Source: Ophiostoma sp. CBS 140.51
Lineage: Eukaryota > Ascomycota > Sordariomycetes > Ophiostomatales > Ophiostomataceae
NCBI GenBank assembly: GCA_029298735.1
Contig: JANSLP010000311.1
Coordinates: 1-38,272, forward strand
Direction: 5' to 3'
Length of the DNA: 38,272 bases
How positions within the stretch are numbered: the stretch's first letter is position 1; each line of letters opens with the position of its first letter. Below are positions 9,681 through 21,200 of the stretch, piece after piece. The position numbers and the translations under genes are program-made. The notes below the pieces were generated by a model. That model ran no database searches. It was not told the origin of the DNA and saw only the letters and a list, made by a program, of their open reading frames with translations.

Positions 9681-10663
9681 AATGGGTTGAGGAAGCATGA
9701 CATACTTATATATGATGAAGATGAGTAATACGAAGTAGTATCTTTCGCTCAAGACAAAGTCGGCTACGCATGTGTCATGATACTGGGTCCTTCTTCTGTC
9801 TCTCTTTTCTTGCCATTCGCGTATATTTGCCTGCATTTATGTTTGTTTTTTGGAGGCCTGTCTGAATATAATTCTTGAGCGTCTTGTCTTGAGCCGAAGA
9901 TGGTGCATTGGCCAATAACTGAAGGTACCGTCGGATAAGCCGTCCTAATACAATTGGATACCAACATTGGCGATTTGCGTCTATCTCATCATCCTGTCTT
10001 ACCGTACTCCGTAGAATTCACCGTAATCGAGTCACGAGCACTCATGCTGCCGTGCCTGTCTCCACCGCCACCGCTCAGCAAGCGGCCGTGCCTCCTGCTT
10101 CTCATTATCGGGTCGCCACGGCCCAACCAAAGCGTGGGACAGCAGGACAGACCGCAGAGACCGCAGGAGCCGTGCAGTTTTAATGGTCAGCAGTGCAACA
10201 TCGCTCTTCCCTTCTTCTGGTGTGTGCTTCTGCTCTTTCCCTTTGGCAATCTTTGGGTGTGAGCACACTAGTCTCGAAACGGCCGCCTGTAAATAAATGA
10301 CTTCATGGGCGGTCTGGATGGGAAGTAGCAAGCTGGAGCGGGCAAGTCGCCCTAGCTCGCCCCTTCCCCGCGCAGCGAGCTTCGCTGGCAGCCCCGAAAC
10401 AGCTTGCGGCTTGCGCCTCTGCATAGCTCCTTCTTTTCGACCTTGACACATACTCACACCGAACGTCGGCGACAGTTTGGCCGCATGACCTCCTTTTTCT
10501 GTCCCAATTCCAAGTCCAAGCTCAAATCTCAGACCTGCATTTGCCAACGCCCAACCTACATATACAGCCAGTATAAATATCGAGTATCCTTAACGTCTCG
10601 GCCTCTCTTCCTCTCCACTCCTCTCCCTTTCTCCAGTTCGCACTTATCTCCCCCGAATCGACA
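9681..10663. other. Intergenic region upstream of ISN1
   Basis: Holds the UBX 3' UTR and the ISN1 promoter and leader. A 171-codon minus-strand frame (10032-10547) lacks any recognisable feature and overlaps the promoter. The last 100 nt before the ISN1 ATG are pyrimidine-rich and carry a TATA-like box. Confidence 0.6.
10572..10580 (+). promoter_or_regulatory. TATA-like box of ISN1
   Basis: TATAAATAT lies 92 nt before the ISN1 ATG and is followed by a CT-rich stretch, a common arrangement in filamentous fungal promoters. Position and sequence are seen; function is inferred. Confidence 0.5.
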
Positions 10664-12233
10664 ATGACCAGCAAATATCGTGTTGAATGTAAGATTGTCC
10701 AGATATGATCAAACAAGCTTATTTTCATAATTATGTACAGCTACTGATCTTCTTTTATTCAGACGCTCTCAAATCCCATCGCCGGGATCAGTTAATCGGT
10801 AGGAGCGCAACATCTTCCCCGTCCTATCTCATCCCTGGCTATCTCACTCACACAGTTCCTTAGAATGGGTCAAGGGCCTCCTCATCAGCCCTTTTGTCCT
10901 ATTTTCCCAGCCAGCCGGCGACTTTGAAGATGTCGACGCCGTGTTTGATGCCAACACCGCCGAGGTCCGCCGCCGCTATGCCGAGATCATGCGGGGCATC
11001 GAGGCCATGATCGACGAGCACCGCCAGCTGCAAGACCTGCAGTCGCTCCAGGCGCCGAAACAGGCACCGCGACCATCACGATTACAAATGCTTGTGCCTA
11101 CAGCCGGGCCTTTCTTCACAGCCTTGCCGCTGGAAGCGGCCTTCATGTACCAAGACGCGCGGCGGCACATCTCATCGAGGCGGCTTGTGCCACCATCCTT
11201 TAACGATGTGCGCCTGACGCTCAACACGGCACAGCTCATGGCCCTTACAGCCACATCGGCCCACGGAGCAAACGGCACAAAACATGACCGTGATGGCACA
11301 GCCGTAGGAGGGCAACACAGTGCCGATACACTACAGTTGGTAACGTTTGATGGTGATCTCACGCTCTACGCCGACGGCCAGAACCTCGAGCCGGACAGCC
11401 CCATTATTCCACGCATCATGGCCCTGCTGCGCCGCAACATCAAGGTCGGTATCGTGACCGCGGCCGGCTACGACGCCGCCGAAAAGTACTATGAGCGGCT
11501 TCATGGCCTGCTGGATGCTGTCCATGCCTCCACCGAGCTCACGACGGCACAAAAGCATAGCTTGCTCGTCGTCGGCGGCGAGGCCAGCTTTGTCTTTTCC
11601 TACTGCGCCACCGCCCCGGCCAACGCATTGCTGGCGCCTGTCGACCCGGCTGACTGGATGCCCGACGCCATGAAGCAGTGGCCCACCGACGAGCTCAACC
11701 AACTGCTCGACCTGGCCGAGACCACGCTGCGCGCCTGCGTCGACCGTATGCAGCTGCCTGCCCAGATCCTGCGCAAAGCCCGTGCCGTCGGCATGATCCC
11801 GCTGGCGCGCCAAAACAGCCAGCACCCCAACGACCTGATCCAGATTGCTCGCGAGAGCCTCGAGGAGATTGTGCTCACTGTACAGAAACGTCTTGAGGTC
11901 AGCCCTGCAGGACGGGCGGGTCGCGTGCCGTTTTGTGCCTTCAACGGTGGTCGTGATGTCTTTGTCGACATTGGTGACAAGAGCTGGGGTGTGTTGATCT
12001 GTCAGCACGCGCTGCTGTTTCTGGGGAAACCCGGTATGCCGGGCTCGCCGCCGCCACCCGAGCTGCAAGATGAAGTCGTGGCCCGCCCTGGAACGACGCT
12101 GCATGTGGGCGATCAATTCCTCAGCGCAGGTGCCAATGACTTCCGGGCACGGCGGGCGGCGACCACGGCATGGGTGGCCAACCCTCTCGAGACAGAGGCT
12201 CTGCTTGATGAGTTGCTGGAGTTGATTGGGTAA
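10664..12233 (+). CDS. ISN1: IMP-specific 5'-nucleotidase
   Basis: Hydrolyses IMP to inosine and phosphate in purine salvage; soluble cytosolic enzyme. Three exons give 476 residues: 10664-10688 (25 nt), 10763-10798 (36 nt) and 10864-12233. The introns are 10689-10762 (donor GTAAGA, acceptor TTCAG) and 10799-10863 (donor GTAGGA, acceptor CCTTAG). Splicing yields the conserved N-terminus MTSKYRVEYALKSHRRDQL then EWVKGLLISPFVL, which closely resembles yeast Isn1 and fixes the start. An alternative acceptor eight bases earlier would create an immediate stop. Family motifs follow: LVPTAGPFFTALPLE, PSFNDVR, the HAD-type catalytic FDGDLTLY (Asp183 and Asp185), VGIVTAAGYD, FNGGRDVFVDIGDKSWGV and LHVGDQF. 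Length matches the family (about 450). A His/Gly-containing insert before the catalytic motif (about 152-176) is probably a loop. Confidence 0.95.
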
Positions 12234-12568
12234 CCAGATGGAGGGCGATAGACAGACCTGTACCACAGCATAATAATAAACAGTCAATATTCAAACTTGC
12301 ACTGGGAGTCTTTTGTTTTGATTTTTTTTTTATAAATTCGGAGACACGGCCAGCGTATCTCGTCCTATTTTTTTTTTTGTATATATAATTTATCTATCTA
12401 AATTTTTTATTGAATTTTGTTTTCTTTTGCAAGGCCATATGAATTCTTCCGAAACCTGTAAATGATAAGAAGCCGCCCAACTGATACAAGAAGTGATTAT
12501 ACAAGAGCCAGCGAAGCAACACATCTAGATAAAAAAGACATAAATAAATGCAAGGAGACCCAACAAAG
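12234..12568. other. Convergent 3' region between ISN1 and the small Cys-rich gene
   Basis: AT-rich, with several T runs (12316-12332, 12368-12378) that fit 3' UTR and poly(A) sequences of two converging genes. Nothing else is seen. Confidence 0.6.
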
Positions 12569-12757
12569 TTATACAAGCTCACACTTGCTACATTGATCCT
12601 TGTCGCAAACCTTGCATTTGGCGCCCTTCTTGACCAGTTTTTCCTTGTTGTTCTTCTTGCAGTGGCAGCAAATGTACTCCGACATCTGCTCGTCCGGGGA
12701 CTTCATGTCGGGCTCGGGGGTCGCAGCACGTGAAACCGGGCGATCGTTGTCGGCCAT
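12569..12757 (-). CDS. Small cysteine-rich putative zinc-binding protein (62 aa)
   Basis: Single-exon frame of 62 residues whose ATG sits in a good fungal start context (CACG before ATGGCC). The first 27 residues are polar and disordered. The C-terminal half has three CxxC pairs (Cys30/33, Cys48/51, Cys56/59) with one extra Cys31, in a lysine-rich background, ending CSKCELV. This spacing resembles short zinc-ribbon-like proteins common in filamentous fungi. There is no signal peptide or membrane segment. The ordered CxxC pattern, start context and upstream TATA-like box make it a likely real gene despite its size. Function unknown; metal binding is inferred. Confidence 0.65.
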   Translation of the reverse strand: MADNDRPVSRAATPEPDMKSPDEQMSEYICCHCKKNNKEKLVKKGAKCKVCDKDQCSKCELV

Positions 12758-12925
12758 CGTGATGAGTGGTGGGAATTGGTAGAATGTTGGTATGGAGTTT
12801 GAAGTGGTTAAGAAATAGGAGCTATCTTTGATCTTGAAGCTGAAGCTGGGGGTTGGGTAGCGAATATGGATTGAGTGTTGGTATTGGTGATTATTGAATT
12901 TCGCCTGCAGTCTCTTGCTGCGTCC

Positions 12926-12942
12926 ATAAATATATATATATA
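12926..12942 (-). promoter_or_regulatory. TATA-like element upstream of the small Cys-rich gene
   Basis: On the minus strand the sequence is an alternating TA run followed by TTTATGG, about 170 nt before the ATG at 12757. It is the only strong TATA-like element near this gene. Function is inferred. Confidence 0.4.
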
Positions 12943-15214
12943 CTGTGGTGGTCTTTGGAGCTCAAGATGCGGCTCGTATGACACAAGAGCCTCATGATGT
13001 TCGCATGTTACCTTATCCGCCTTGTAGTTTGTTCTCCATGCCTTCTTGTTATTCTATTCGAGATTCTTGTGAAGGGATTTTACCAAAGAAGGCATCCAAG
13101 AGTGGAGAATAGATGACGAGAGGGAGGTATTTCTCGACAAGTGATTCACCGTCACTTACTTTCAAAGAGAGGTCTCTCATCACATATCGGGCAACATGAA
13201 ACTTGGTCGTCCTGTGTTTTTGTCACCTGAGCAGCCCTATTGCTCTTTGTTGTGCCTGCCGTTTCTCTTCATTGGGCATGCCGTGTGGCTATTTCGATGA
13301 ATTCTGGCGCGTGACGCAGTATGAGCTTTGATGCTCTTCTCCCCTTTCTTGCCCTATGGGTTGCCCCATGGCAGCCCCCTTTCTCTCCTAGATGGGTGCC
13401 TGAAATTGCCTGGTTTTTGCAGTGACTCTTGTCTTTGCACTATTTTGGTGTGTTTACTTGCCCCTGATTTTTGCCTCAATCCCCTGCAGCCCTGACGACA
13501 TATCTGGCGGGGAAAGGGCGACAAGGAAATCAAAAGATGTCAAACAAGATCTAGAGGCTCAAAAGCCCCCAGAACAATTTTAGACTATTGTTTCAGACGC
13601 CTTTTTGCTTCTAGAAGCTGCTTTGGTGCCCAGTTTCCGTGCCGTGAATCACCTGGATGTGACCACGCCCGTATTTAGTGTGTTCGTGCTCGAAAGGTGG
13701 GCGAGGTCCGGGCGCGCTTATTCCGTCCGCCCTACTCACAGATGACAGGCAGCTTGTCAATCAGCGTATAGGGGCGTACAGCCCTTGGATCGTCGTGCAC
13801 ATCGCATCACCACTACGGTATATAGCTCATGTCGGTTTGTTGGAGCTGTATTGATCTACGGACACTGGCTTAGACCGCACAAAATATTAAAAGCCACGCC
13901 GGGAGCTATGGAGGGCACACAGGAAGAGATCGGTATTCTGCAGCACTTTCTTTGATAAGCGGGCCAGGGCGGACAATATGAACTACAGACCCTCTCTACC
14001 TGCCTCAGAGATAATGTGCATATAGAGGCTGTGCAAAGCATTAGCATTGAGCTTAGGAGGGACCTTGCCTAGATCGTCCACATGGCCTCGGGGTGCTCTG
14101 AGAGAAATCAGATATGCACATCAGAGCTAGGTGAGCTGGCCTCCATGGTTTCTTCCAGGGTTTTGCCGTGAGCTTTAATCATAGACGAGTGAGAGGGCGG
14201 ATCGTTATTCAGAGGCTATAAACAGCTGTTCCCAGTGCCTCGGCAAGCCATAACACTTGTGACAAAGTGCAGGGAGGTGGCTCATACAAACAGGCAGTAG
14301 CTGTCCTCCAGATACGTGTATTCGATTCCAATTATTTCTGTTTACCACGACCAGCCTTGTTTTTGAGGAACCATAGCTCAAATATTTTGTGCCTGCGTGC
14401 CTTCTAAATTTGAAAATTGAAAGAAACCGAGATTAGGCGGACCGGTTCGCACTTTCAATTCTTTGTTAGGGCAATCTGTTGGCGGCATGTTTTCCCCCTT
14501 GATAATGCATCGCGGCAAGAACAAAAAAGAAGGAGTGGAAGGAGGGGCCAACAGTCATATTGTAACAAACGGAATCACGCCCTCGGTATTTTTTACGAGT
14601 GAAAGAGGTGTTGTGAACAGAAGGAAAGTGAAGAAACAAGCATCGAACCCATATTCGATGATATCTTTTACGTGACAAAATGTAAACGGTCAGGGGAAAC
14701 CCAAAAAGGCGTCCAAATCTTACACGCTAGTGAGCAATGATGACGATGCCATGGACAGGGGCGCAAGGAAGACTCGTAAAGTGCATCTTCCAAGCCCGGC
14801 GACGACGAACAGGAGCCTAATCAATTGGGCGTCTTTGCTTGATAGAGTGGAGGGTATGCGGCTCTGCTACAAGGCTGGGGTTAAGAGGAGCGGTGTGAGA
14901 AGAAGGGATGAACAGCGTCCGCAAAAGAAGAAAGTAAATAAAGAAGCGATAACCGCACTCTCTTTGACAAGAAAGAAGGTCTTGCCCTTTCTCTGTGCGG
15001 TATTTCATCAAACTTCTTTCTTACAATGCAGTTTTTTGCTTCTTTCGAGCTCCCATCTATGAGTACACACTTTTTTTTAGACACATTCTCAGGCTTCATT
15101 GTGATAGCAGGCCCCTTCATTTTTCAAATTTACGATTCTACGTGCATACACCATATTTCCTATCCTACGTCAATCGTTGAACGTATTTCGATCACCACTT
15201 CATGACTCAGCAAC
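12943..15214. other. Left part of the gene-free interval
   Basis: No gene can be supported. The first 600 nt would hold distal promoter sequence of the minus-strand small gene. 13631-14400 contains protein-like minus-strand stretches broken by stops (separate entry). 14400-15200 has only short unremarkable frames. A tRNA B-box-like string near 14321 has no matching arms. Confidence 0.4.
13631..14400 (-). pseudogene. Possible decayed coding region, unidentified
   Basis: Minus-strand translation gives several protein-like stretches broken by stop codons. One frame reads GHVDDLGKVPPKLNANALHS, LYMHIISEAGREGL, a TAG, FILSALARLSKKVLQNTDLF, LCALHSSRRGF, a TAA, then further pieces to about 13631. 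Upstream, a second frame reads IIGIEYTYLEDSYCLFV and SSMIKAHGKTLEETMEASS between TGA and TAG codons. A stretch VRPYTLIDKLPVI just before a GTGAGT donor-like site lies in yet another frame. Stops in the main frame are somewhat fewer than expected by chance, about 5 in 230 codons. I recognise no family. It could be a pseudogene, a multi-exon gene I failed to splice, or chance. Confidence 0.2.
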
Positions 15215-15240
15215 TGCTTTTTTTTTTAAAAAAAAAAGCA
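15215..15240. repeat. 26-bp perfect palindrome, TGC-T10-A10-GCA
   Basis: TGC, ten T, ten A, GCA form an exact inverted repeat with no spacer. The next base on each side breaks the symmetry. It lies in the gene-free interval. Possible roles include a bidirectional terminator-like or nucleosome-excluding element, or it may be a chance product of poly(dA:dT) growth. Confidence 0.85.
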
Positions 15241-18200
15241 AGGAAAGTATGAAGTCAAGCAAATGTCGTCCGTTTAGGCTGCTGTATGCAAGGCTTGAGG
15301 ATCCAGCCCAGCCTTGTCATGTCACATTGGCTAAGACGCTAACAGACGTTTTGAGCCTCATCTTTGACGTCGACAGGGTCTAATATTGTGGTTGGGCTTC
15401 GCTGCGACGCTGTCTGACAGTTGTTTGTTGGGACGACGACAATTTTGAGCTATTGAGTCACTGGCATGGGGCAGAAAGAAATGTAACAGGCAGGAAGGCA
15501 GAGGCATTGCATCAATCATTTTTGTTTACGAGAAGCCGTTGTCCTGGCCCTGCCGAGACGTATGCATCTGAGCTCACGAGTAATGGGTGACAAAGGATGG
15601 AGGTAAAAAGGCCATTTTCCCGCACCCATACGAGGAGAAAGAAATATGAAAGACAAGAAGGTGGTGGACTGTGCTGCATGCAAAACAACAAGGATCACCG
15701 GCTAGACTGCTCTCCACATCATAAAAAACGGACGACGGGATCGAGTGCCACCCGAGCCCTCCTCCGGATTTTGTACCGGAGTGGGTGGGTGACTCGGGTG
15801 GCTACAAGAAACGTTGAACGGCTACGACGGGAAGTGATATGCGGGCTGCATGTGTCTTGTACGTGCTGGTTCGAGACAAAAAAGAAAGCAGAAAAAAAGA
15901 ACGCATCCGATGCATCGATGGCAAGACATGACACGAACGCTCCATGCACTGGCCGATGCACTCACAGAAAAAGAAAGCAATCGGCCTGGAATACAATTGT
16001 CTACGGGGTGGTACAGGCAATCCTTCTTTGCCTCTTTGCCAACAAGCGTACCCCTCTTCTTCCTGCTTTTCTTTCTCGAATTTATGCACATTTTGTTGCG
16101 GGATTTTTGTACGGGAGCACCACCACTCAGCTCTCTCGCTTTCCCCGCCCTCCGGTTGCCGGCTGGTCGTCATTCATGCATGCAAGCTGATGGAAAAGAT
16201 GCACTTTTGGAGAAACGGGAAAATCTGTGCTTATCATTTTGCCTCTGGACTCGATGGACAATTCCAGACGGAGAAAGAGGCAATTGTATCCGGGGCAGGA
16301 AAATCCCGATGACAATAAGTAAAAGCCGGTAATCACGGGAAATACGGGAAAAGCGGAGGGCCAAGACAAAGAAGAAAGTCTACCGGTGCAATGGCGAAAT
16401 GTGCGGAGAAGAAAGCTAAGCGGCAGTTGATCACGCGGATAGTTCCGACGACGGGGTTGAGCAGAATAAATAATAAAAAATATGAACATGGGCGAGGCGA
16501 AAAATAAAACAAGAATAGTGGCAGGCCAGATGGGGTGAGAGATGTTGGGGGTGTCCTGCATAAAGTGTGGATTGGGATGCATTGTGATTGAGCTTGCAGA
16601 AAAGAAAAAACCTTTCCTGTCTTTTGTTGTTTTTATTTCCTGTCGGTGTGGTTGATGCCTTGGCTGCATAGGGTGGTACTAAATCGAGGACAGAAATATT
16701 GAAAATACTTTCACTCAAAGTACACAACAGGCGACACCCAGACACACGACAGGCTGCTGTTTTCGATGCTTGATGCAGGTTGCCGCATGCACAATTTTCT
16801 TTTGCCAGGGTGCTTGACCGGAGCTGAGTTGGGCCTGCATCATGCACTCTGCATTTCTTGACCGAGCTTCGGGCTGAAATGCCAATTTGGCCCTCGGACT
16901 GGACAATTCTTCCGTAGATGGTGCCAACTTCTTTTTGTCTTCCGGCCCCCGCGCTCCGGACCGGCACTCACCGCCACAAAACCTCCGGTATAGGCTGACC
17001 GCATACGGGACGAAAAAAAGCCGCATCCGCTCCCATCCCCGACGCGTGATGCTGACAACTCAACGTGAATGTAAGCACAGAGTGAGGTTATTGCCATTCG
17101 TTGGATACTGTAATTTTGGTGCAAAAGCGAATGGCCCTAGCTTTCTCGATTCTACCTCAGATGGCAACACCGGGGTGTTTTTCCTTCTGATCGACAATTA
17201 CCTTACACCCTTCTCCCCAGGACTTCGATACTGGACTCCCCAACTGTTTTGGAGTACCACGACAGATTCATAAAAGCAGTATAAGAGACAATATGAGACA
17301 CGGTACTGCAGGACAAAATACCAGCCATGACATGACACGACACGGCATGAGCACGGCATAGCAGTGGGCTGCGTACGCAAGGCCCGGCCGGAACGGAACC
17401 CGGAGGGTCCTGTTTGTTGTTTGTCGTTTGTCGTTGAAACTGTCCAAATGATAACAAAGTTGGGATCAGCGTCGACCTACAATCTTGGGCCAAGAGATTC
17501 CCTCAAGGAAAGTCCCAGGTCGTCTTCGAAAATCTTGTAATGCATGGCTTGGTCACTTGGCCGGCATTTATGTGGCTACTCCGGAAGGAATTTATTCTAG
17601 CCCTCCCTTCAGTCGCTTGACCTGGCGTCGAGACGTTTTGACGTTTGTTAAAGGTTATTGATGACTGAGCCCACGTGAGAGTTTATTGTTGACCATCTGG
17701 GGCCCTTGGACTTTGGACCTTTGAGGAAATTCAACAAAAAATGGGCCAAGAGCTGCCGGCGTCTTGGGACACATTTCTCCTCATTGCCGAGCCCGATCTT
17801 GAGTTTCCGACTTTTAATCGACTCCCCCTCTTTGCAGTGTTTTGAGGTCTTGGGAATGAGACGAGAAAATGGAGTCCTGACTGCTGGATACTGAACTCCG
17901 GGTATGCGCTTGCTCCGCGGAGACTCGAACGTCGACGGTCTGGGCCTGGAAGATGAGGAGCGGGGAAAGGGAGGGAAGACGAAGAAATGATTGAACGAAG
18001 CAATTGGACGAATAGAACAGATCGATCTAACGAATGTGGCAGCAAAGAAACCGTTCGCCTGCGAACCCGAATAACACGGCCAGTAACGCCATTGGGCCTT
18101 AGCAAGGCTCTTTCCGCTTCTGCTTGCGCCGTTTCTTCATTGTTTTTCGCATTTGTTTTGTTCACCGTGTACTTGTGAAGGAACATGAAAGTCTCATGCA

Positions 18201-21200
18201 TTCCGTTGACGAGAACTTTGAAAAAAGGGTCACGCGGACACAATTGTAACTTACGTTGGGTATGGGAGATGCAATAAGGCTGCGACTCTTGGCCTCGATG
18301 TTGGGCGTGTGCTGCTTCCTCCTGCGCAGTCGTCTCCCACCGCATCCGTGATATTTCCTATTTCAGGGCTCGGTCGTCGGCACGGGCAGTTGATCGCTTC
18401 TCGGCCTGCATTGCGTTGTTGTCTGTCCCTGTTGTCCTGCAGTTCTGCCCCGGCGGGTTCCTTGTTCCTCCCCCACTCCCCCCACTGTGCGCTGTGCCCC
18501 TGCGGTGGTGGTGAATGTGGGCGTGGGCATGGGCGTTACCGGAGCCTGTGGATGTAGAATGCAGAATGGATGATGCAGGTTACATGACAAAAAATTTGAG
18601 AGAAAAAATCGAGTGCAGGCTGCAGACAGCACAACAGGCTGCAGATGCAGGCGTAAGTGTAAGGAGAGAGAATGCCAGGAGTGTAGGTACGTCGCCGAGA
18701 AAGTCAAAAGACATATAGGGTAAAACGGCGAGATGGAGAGACAATACACTTGTAAGTCTTCTTCTGCAAAACAAACTCCGTTCTGGAAAGGTATTCGCCG
18801 AGACTTCGCTGGGTTATGCAGATGAGGCGGGGCTGGTACTGGCCTGGCCTCTAAGAGAGAGTTTGTCCCTGTTGGCAATATTAACAGCAATATCAAATAT
18901 CAGCCCGGCGATGTGTGGAGAAGCTCGAAATACGTGGGAGGGCGGTGACGGGAATTCGCTAGAGTGTTGTGAGGGGGTGACAAACAATAATAGAATGAGA
19001 ACACGCAAGAACAAGAAGGGAAGAATAAAAAGACGAGCAAAAAAACATGCAGTTAGATATTTTGGGACGGCTGCAGAAGAGGGGTGGGACGCAATCAGCA
19101 AGCCGCCATCAGCAGCCAGGTTTTGCACGTCGCAGTTTGTATCGTCACATTGTTCTTCATTTCAATGGCAAGCACAAAGACATGAGCCTGGATGCGTGTG
19201 CACGTGTGGTGTGTGGTATTACACCGGATCCAGATGCCAGAAAAGCGACAAGACTCGTGCACGGAGGGCGGTCTCGACGCACCCTCCGTGATTTTGAAGC
19301 GGACAAGAGATATGGTCAAGATATGAGCGGGATGCTTAGAGAACATCTGACGATATTTCGGGAGCTTCCTCTTCGTCGGTTGTGAAGAGTGGGCGTTTCA
19401 AGACACGTCGAAGCCAATGGCAGGGCTCTTGGAGACACAGGCAGGTGAAAAAGCCGCAAATTGTCCCCTCGCACACGCGAGTGTGCAGCCAAAAAGCCAA
19501 TCAAAGTATCGTGACGGCTTGCCCTATTGGGCGATAGCTTCTTTTTTGTTGCTTTTTGGCTGTTGGCACTTGTGCTGCTGTTCCGCAATTCGAGATAAAA
19601 CAGATTGTGGTTTGCAGTTGCTTGCCCCGTCTGAACTTCGAAAGCGGAACGATAGATCGTTTCTTTCTCTCTCTCGCTGTGTCGGCTGCAGTGGAATCCA
19701 CTGACTTGCAGTGGCTGGCAGTTGCTAATCCCATTGTGTCGTAGTGGAAAAGAGCTCGTGTGGGTTTTCGAGGTTTCGATTTGAGCTTCTTTGATTATGG
19801 TGATTGTTTTTGTTTTGCTCGTGAGCTTTGACTTCTGTTGGACAAAAAGCTATAAGTTGTTTCAAATGGAGCTTCGATGAGATCACTGGTTCACATTTGC
19901 AAAACCGTTGACACAGACACAAAAGATAAGGAATGTTGAAGGCATAGATAGAGCGGCAAACCGAGAGATAGTGGGAGGAAGATGAACATTACTAGCGAGG
20001 TCGAAAAAGGGGCAGAAATGACCAAAAGTGATCAGAAGTGAGGCAGAGCTGGAACAATTTCAGGAAGGCGACACAGCCAAGAAAACGCCCTGAGAACAAA
20101 ACATATACAAGACAGGAAAGAATACTGCTGTGCTCCTATCTGTTTTGTCAATTTGTCCATTTGCACATATATTTTGCGCGCCGCCCAGGGAAGGCCCGAT
20201 CAACGAGGGAAGCACAAACGGGAATGCCCAGAAGTCTCGGCAGGTACATCCCTTTCACAACGGACGGCCCATCGCTATTGCCCCCATCGCCATCGCCAAC
20301 GCCCCTTCCTGTTGTGGACGTCTTGGCTGTCTCTCGGCTGCTTTTTTTCTCTTTCGTGGGCGGTGCCTCGCCCGTCCGCTATTTGTCGCTCTCTCCAGGC
20401 CTAGCAAGATACTCTTTTGCCTTGTCATCTGTCGCTCACTTTTTCTTGGCTCTGCTTACGACGTATGACCAGCACACCCTGTTCATGTCTGGGCATCTTG
20501 GCCCTGTGTCATTTTGATCGTTTTTGATGTTCTTCTTTTCCTTCTTTCGGCTTCTCTTGCTTCCATGGTGTCTCCCCAAGACTTTTTCGCTCTTCGACCC
20601 ATCCCTGTCTTTTCCCACTCTTTACTTGATTTTTTTTTTTACACACGGCCGACTTGCAGGATCCCCAGATTGCTTGGCGATGGTGCAGGAAAAGTTGGGA
20701 CACAAAATACACAAATAGAAAGGACTCGTATATTTCGGGTATGAATGCTTGTAAGTTGGGGGGCATTCATCAATGTTGCCTTGCCCTGGCCTTGGTCCTT
20801 AGACTCTTGAATGCTTTGTTTGCTCGGCCTGGGCCTGGGCCGGTTTCTTGCTTTGCCTTTTCTTTTCTCGTCTTTCCATCTCTCTCTCTCTCTTCTCTTG
20901 GCTTATCATTTCAACCGGTGGCCGCAGCCAAACACAATCGGCATCGATATCGAAATGGGGAACATGGGCCAAGTATGAGTGACCTGTGCTCTTTGTTTCT
21001 GCCTCCTCGCCCTTGCCCGTTTCCTCGTTGCACACGTTCAAGATTTTGATACGGGCGTGTTTTTGTGGTATGCTCGTCTGTAACTCTTGTATTGCCCGTC
21101 GGCCGCTTGGCGGGCGGTGTAAGAGGTGTAAGAGGAGTGAGGGAAGTGAGAGAAATGAGAGAACCGAGAACTGAGCAACATTACAAGTGTAAAGACAGCA

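Noticed and set aside
10032..10547. 171-codon minus-strand frame over the ISN1 promoter
   Set aside because: No domain, and it overlaps the region needed for the ISN1 promoter.
14315..14335. tRNA B-box-like string (ATTCGATTCC)
   Set aside because: No A box at the right distance and no acceptor-stem pairing.
15597..16190. 197-codon plus-strand frame with an ATG
   Set aside because: No domain, irregular composition, overlapping equally long frames on both strands; likely chance.
17731..18345. 204-codon minus-strand frame with an ATG
   Set aside because: No recognisable motif and no splice partners; composition looks random.
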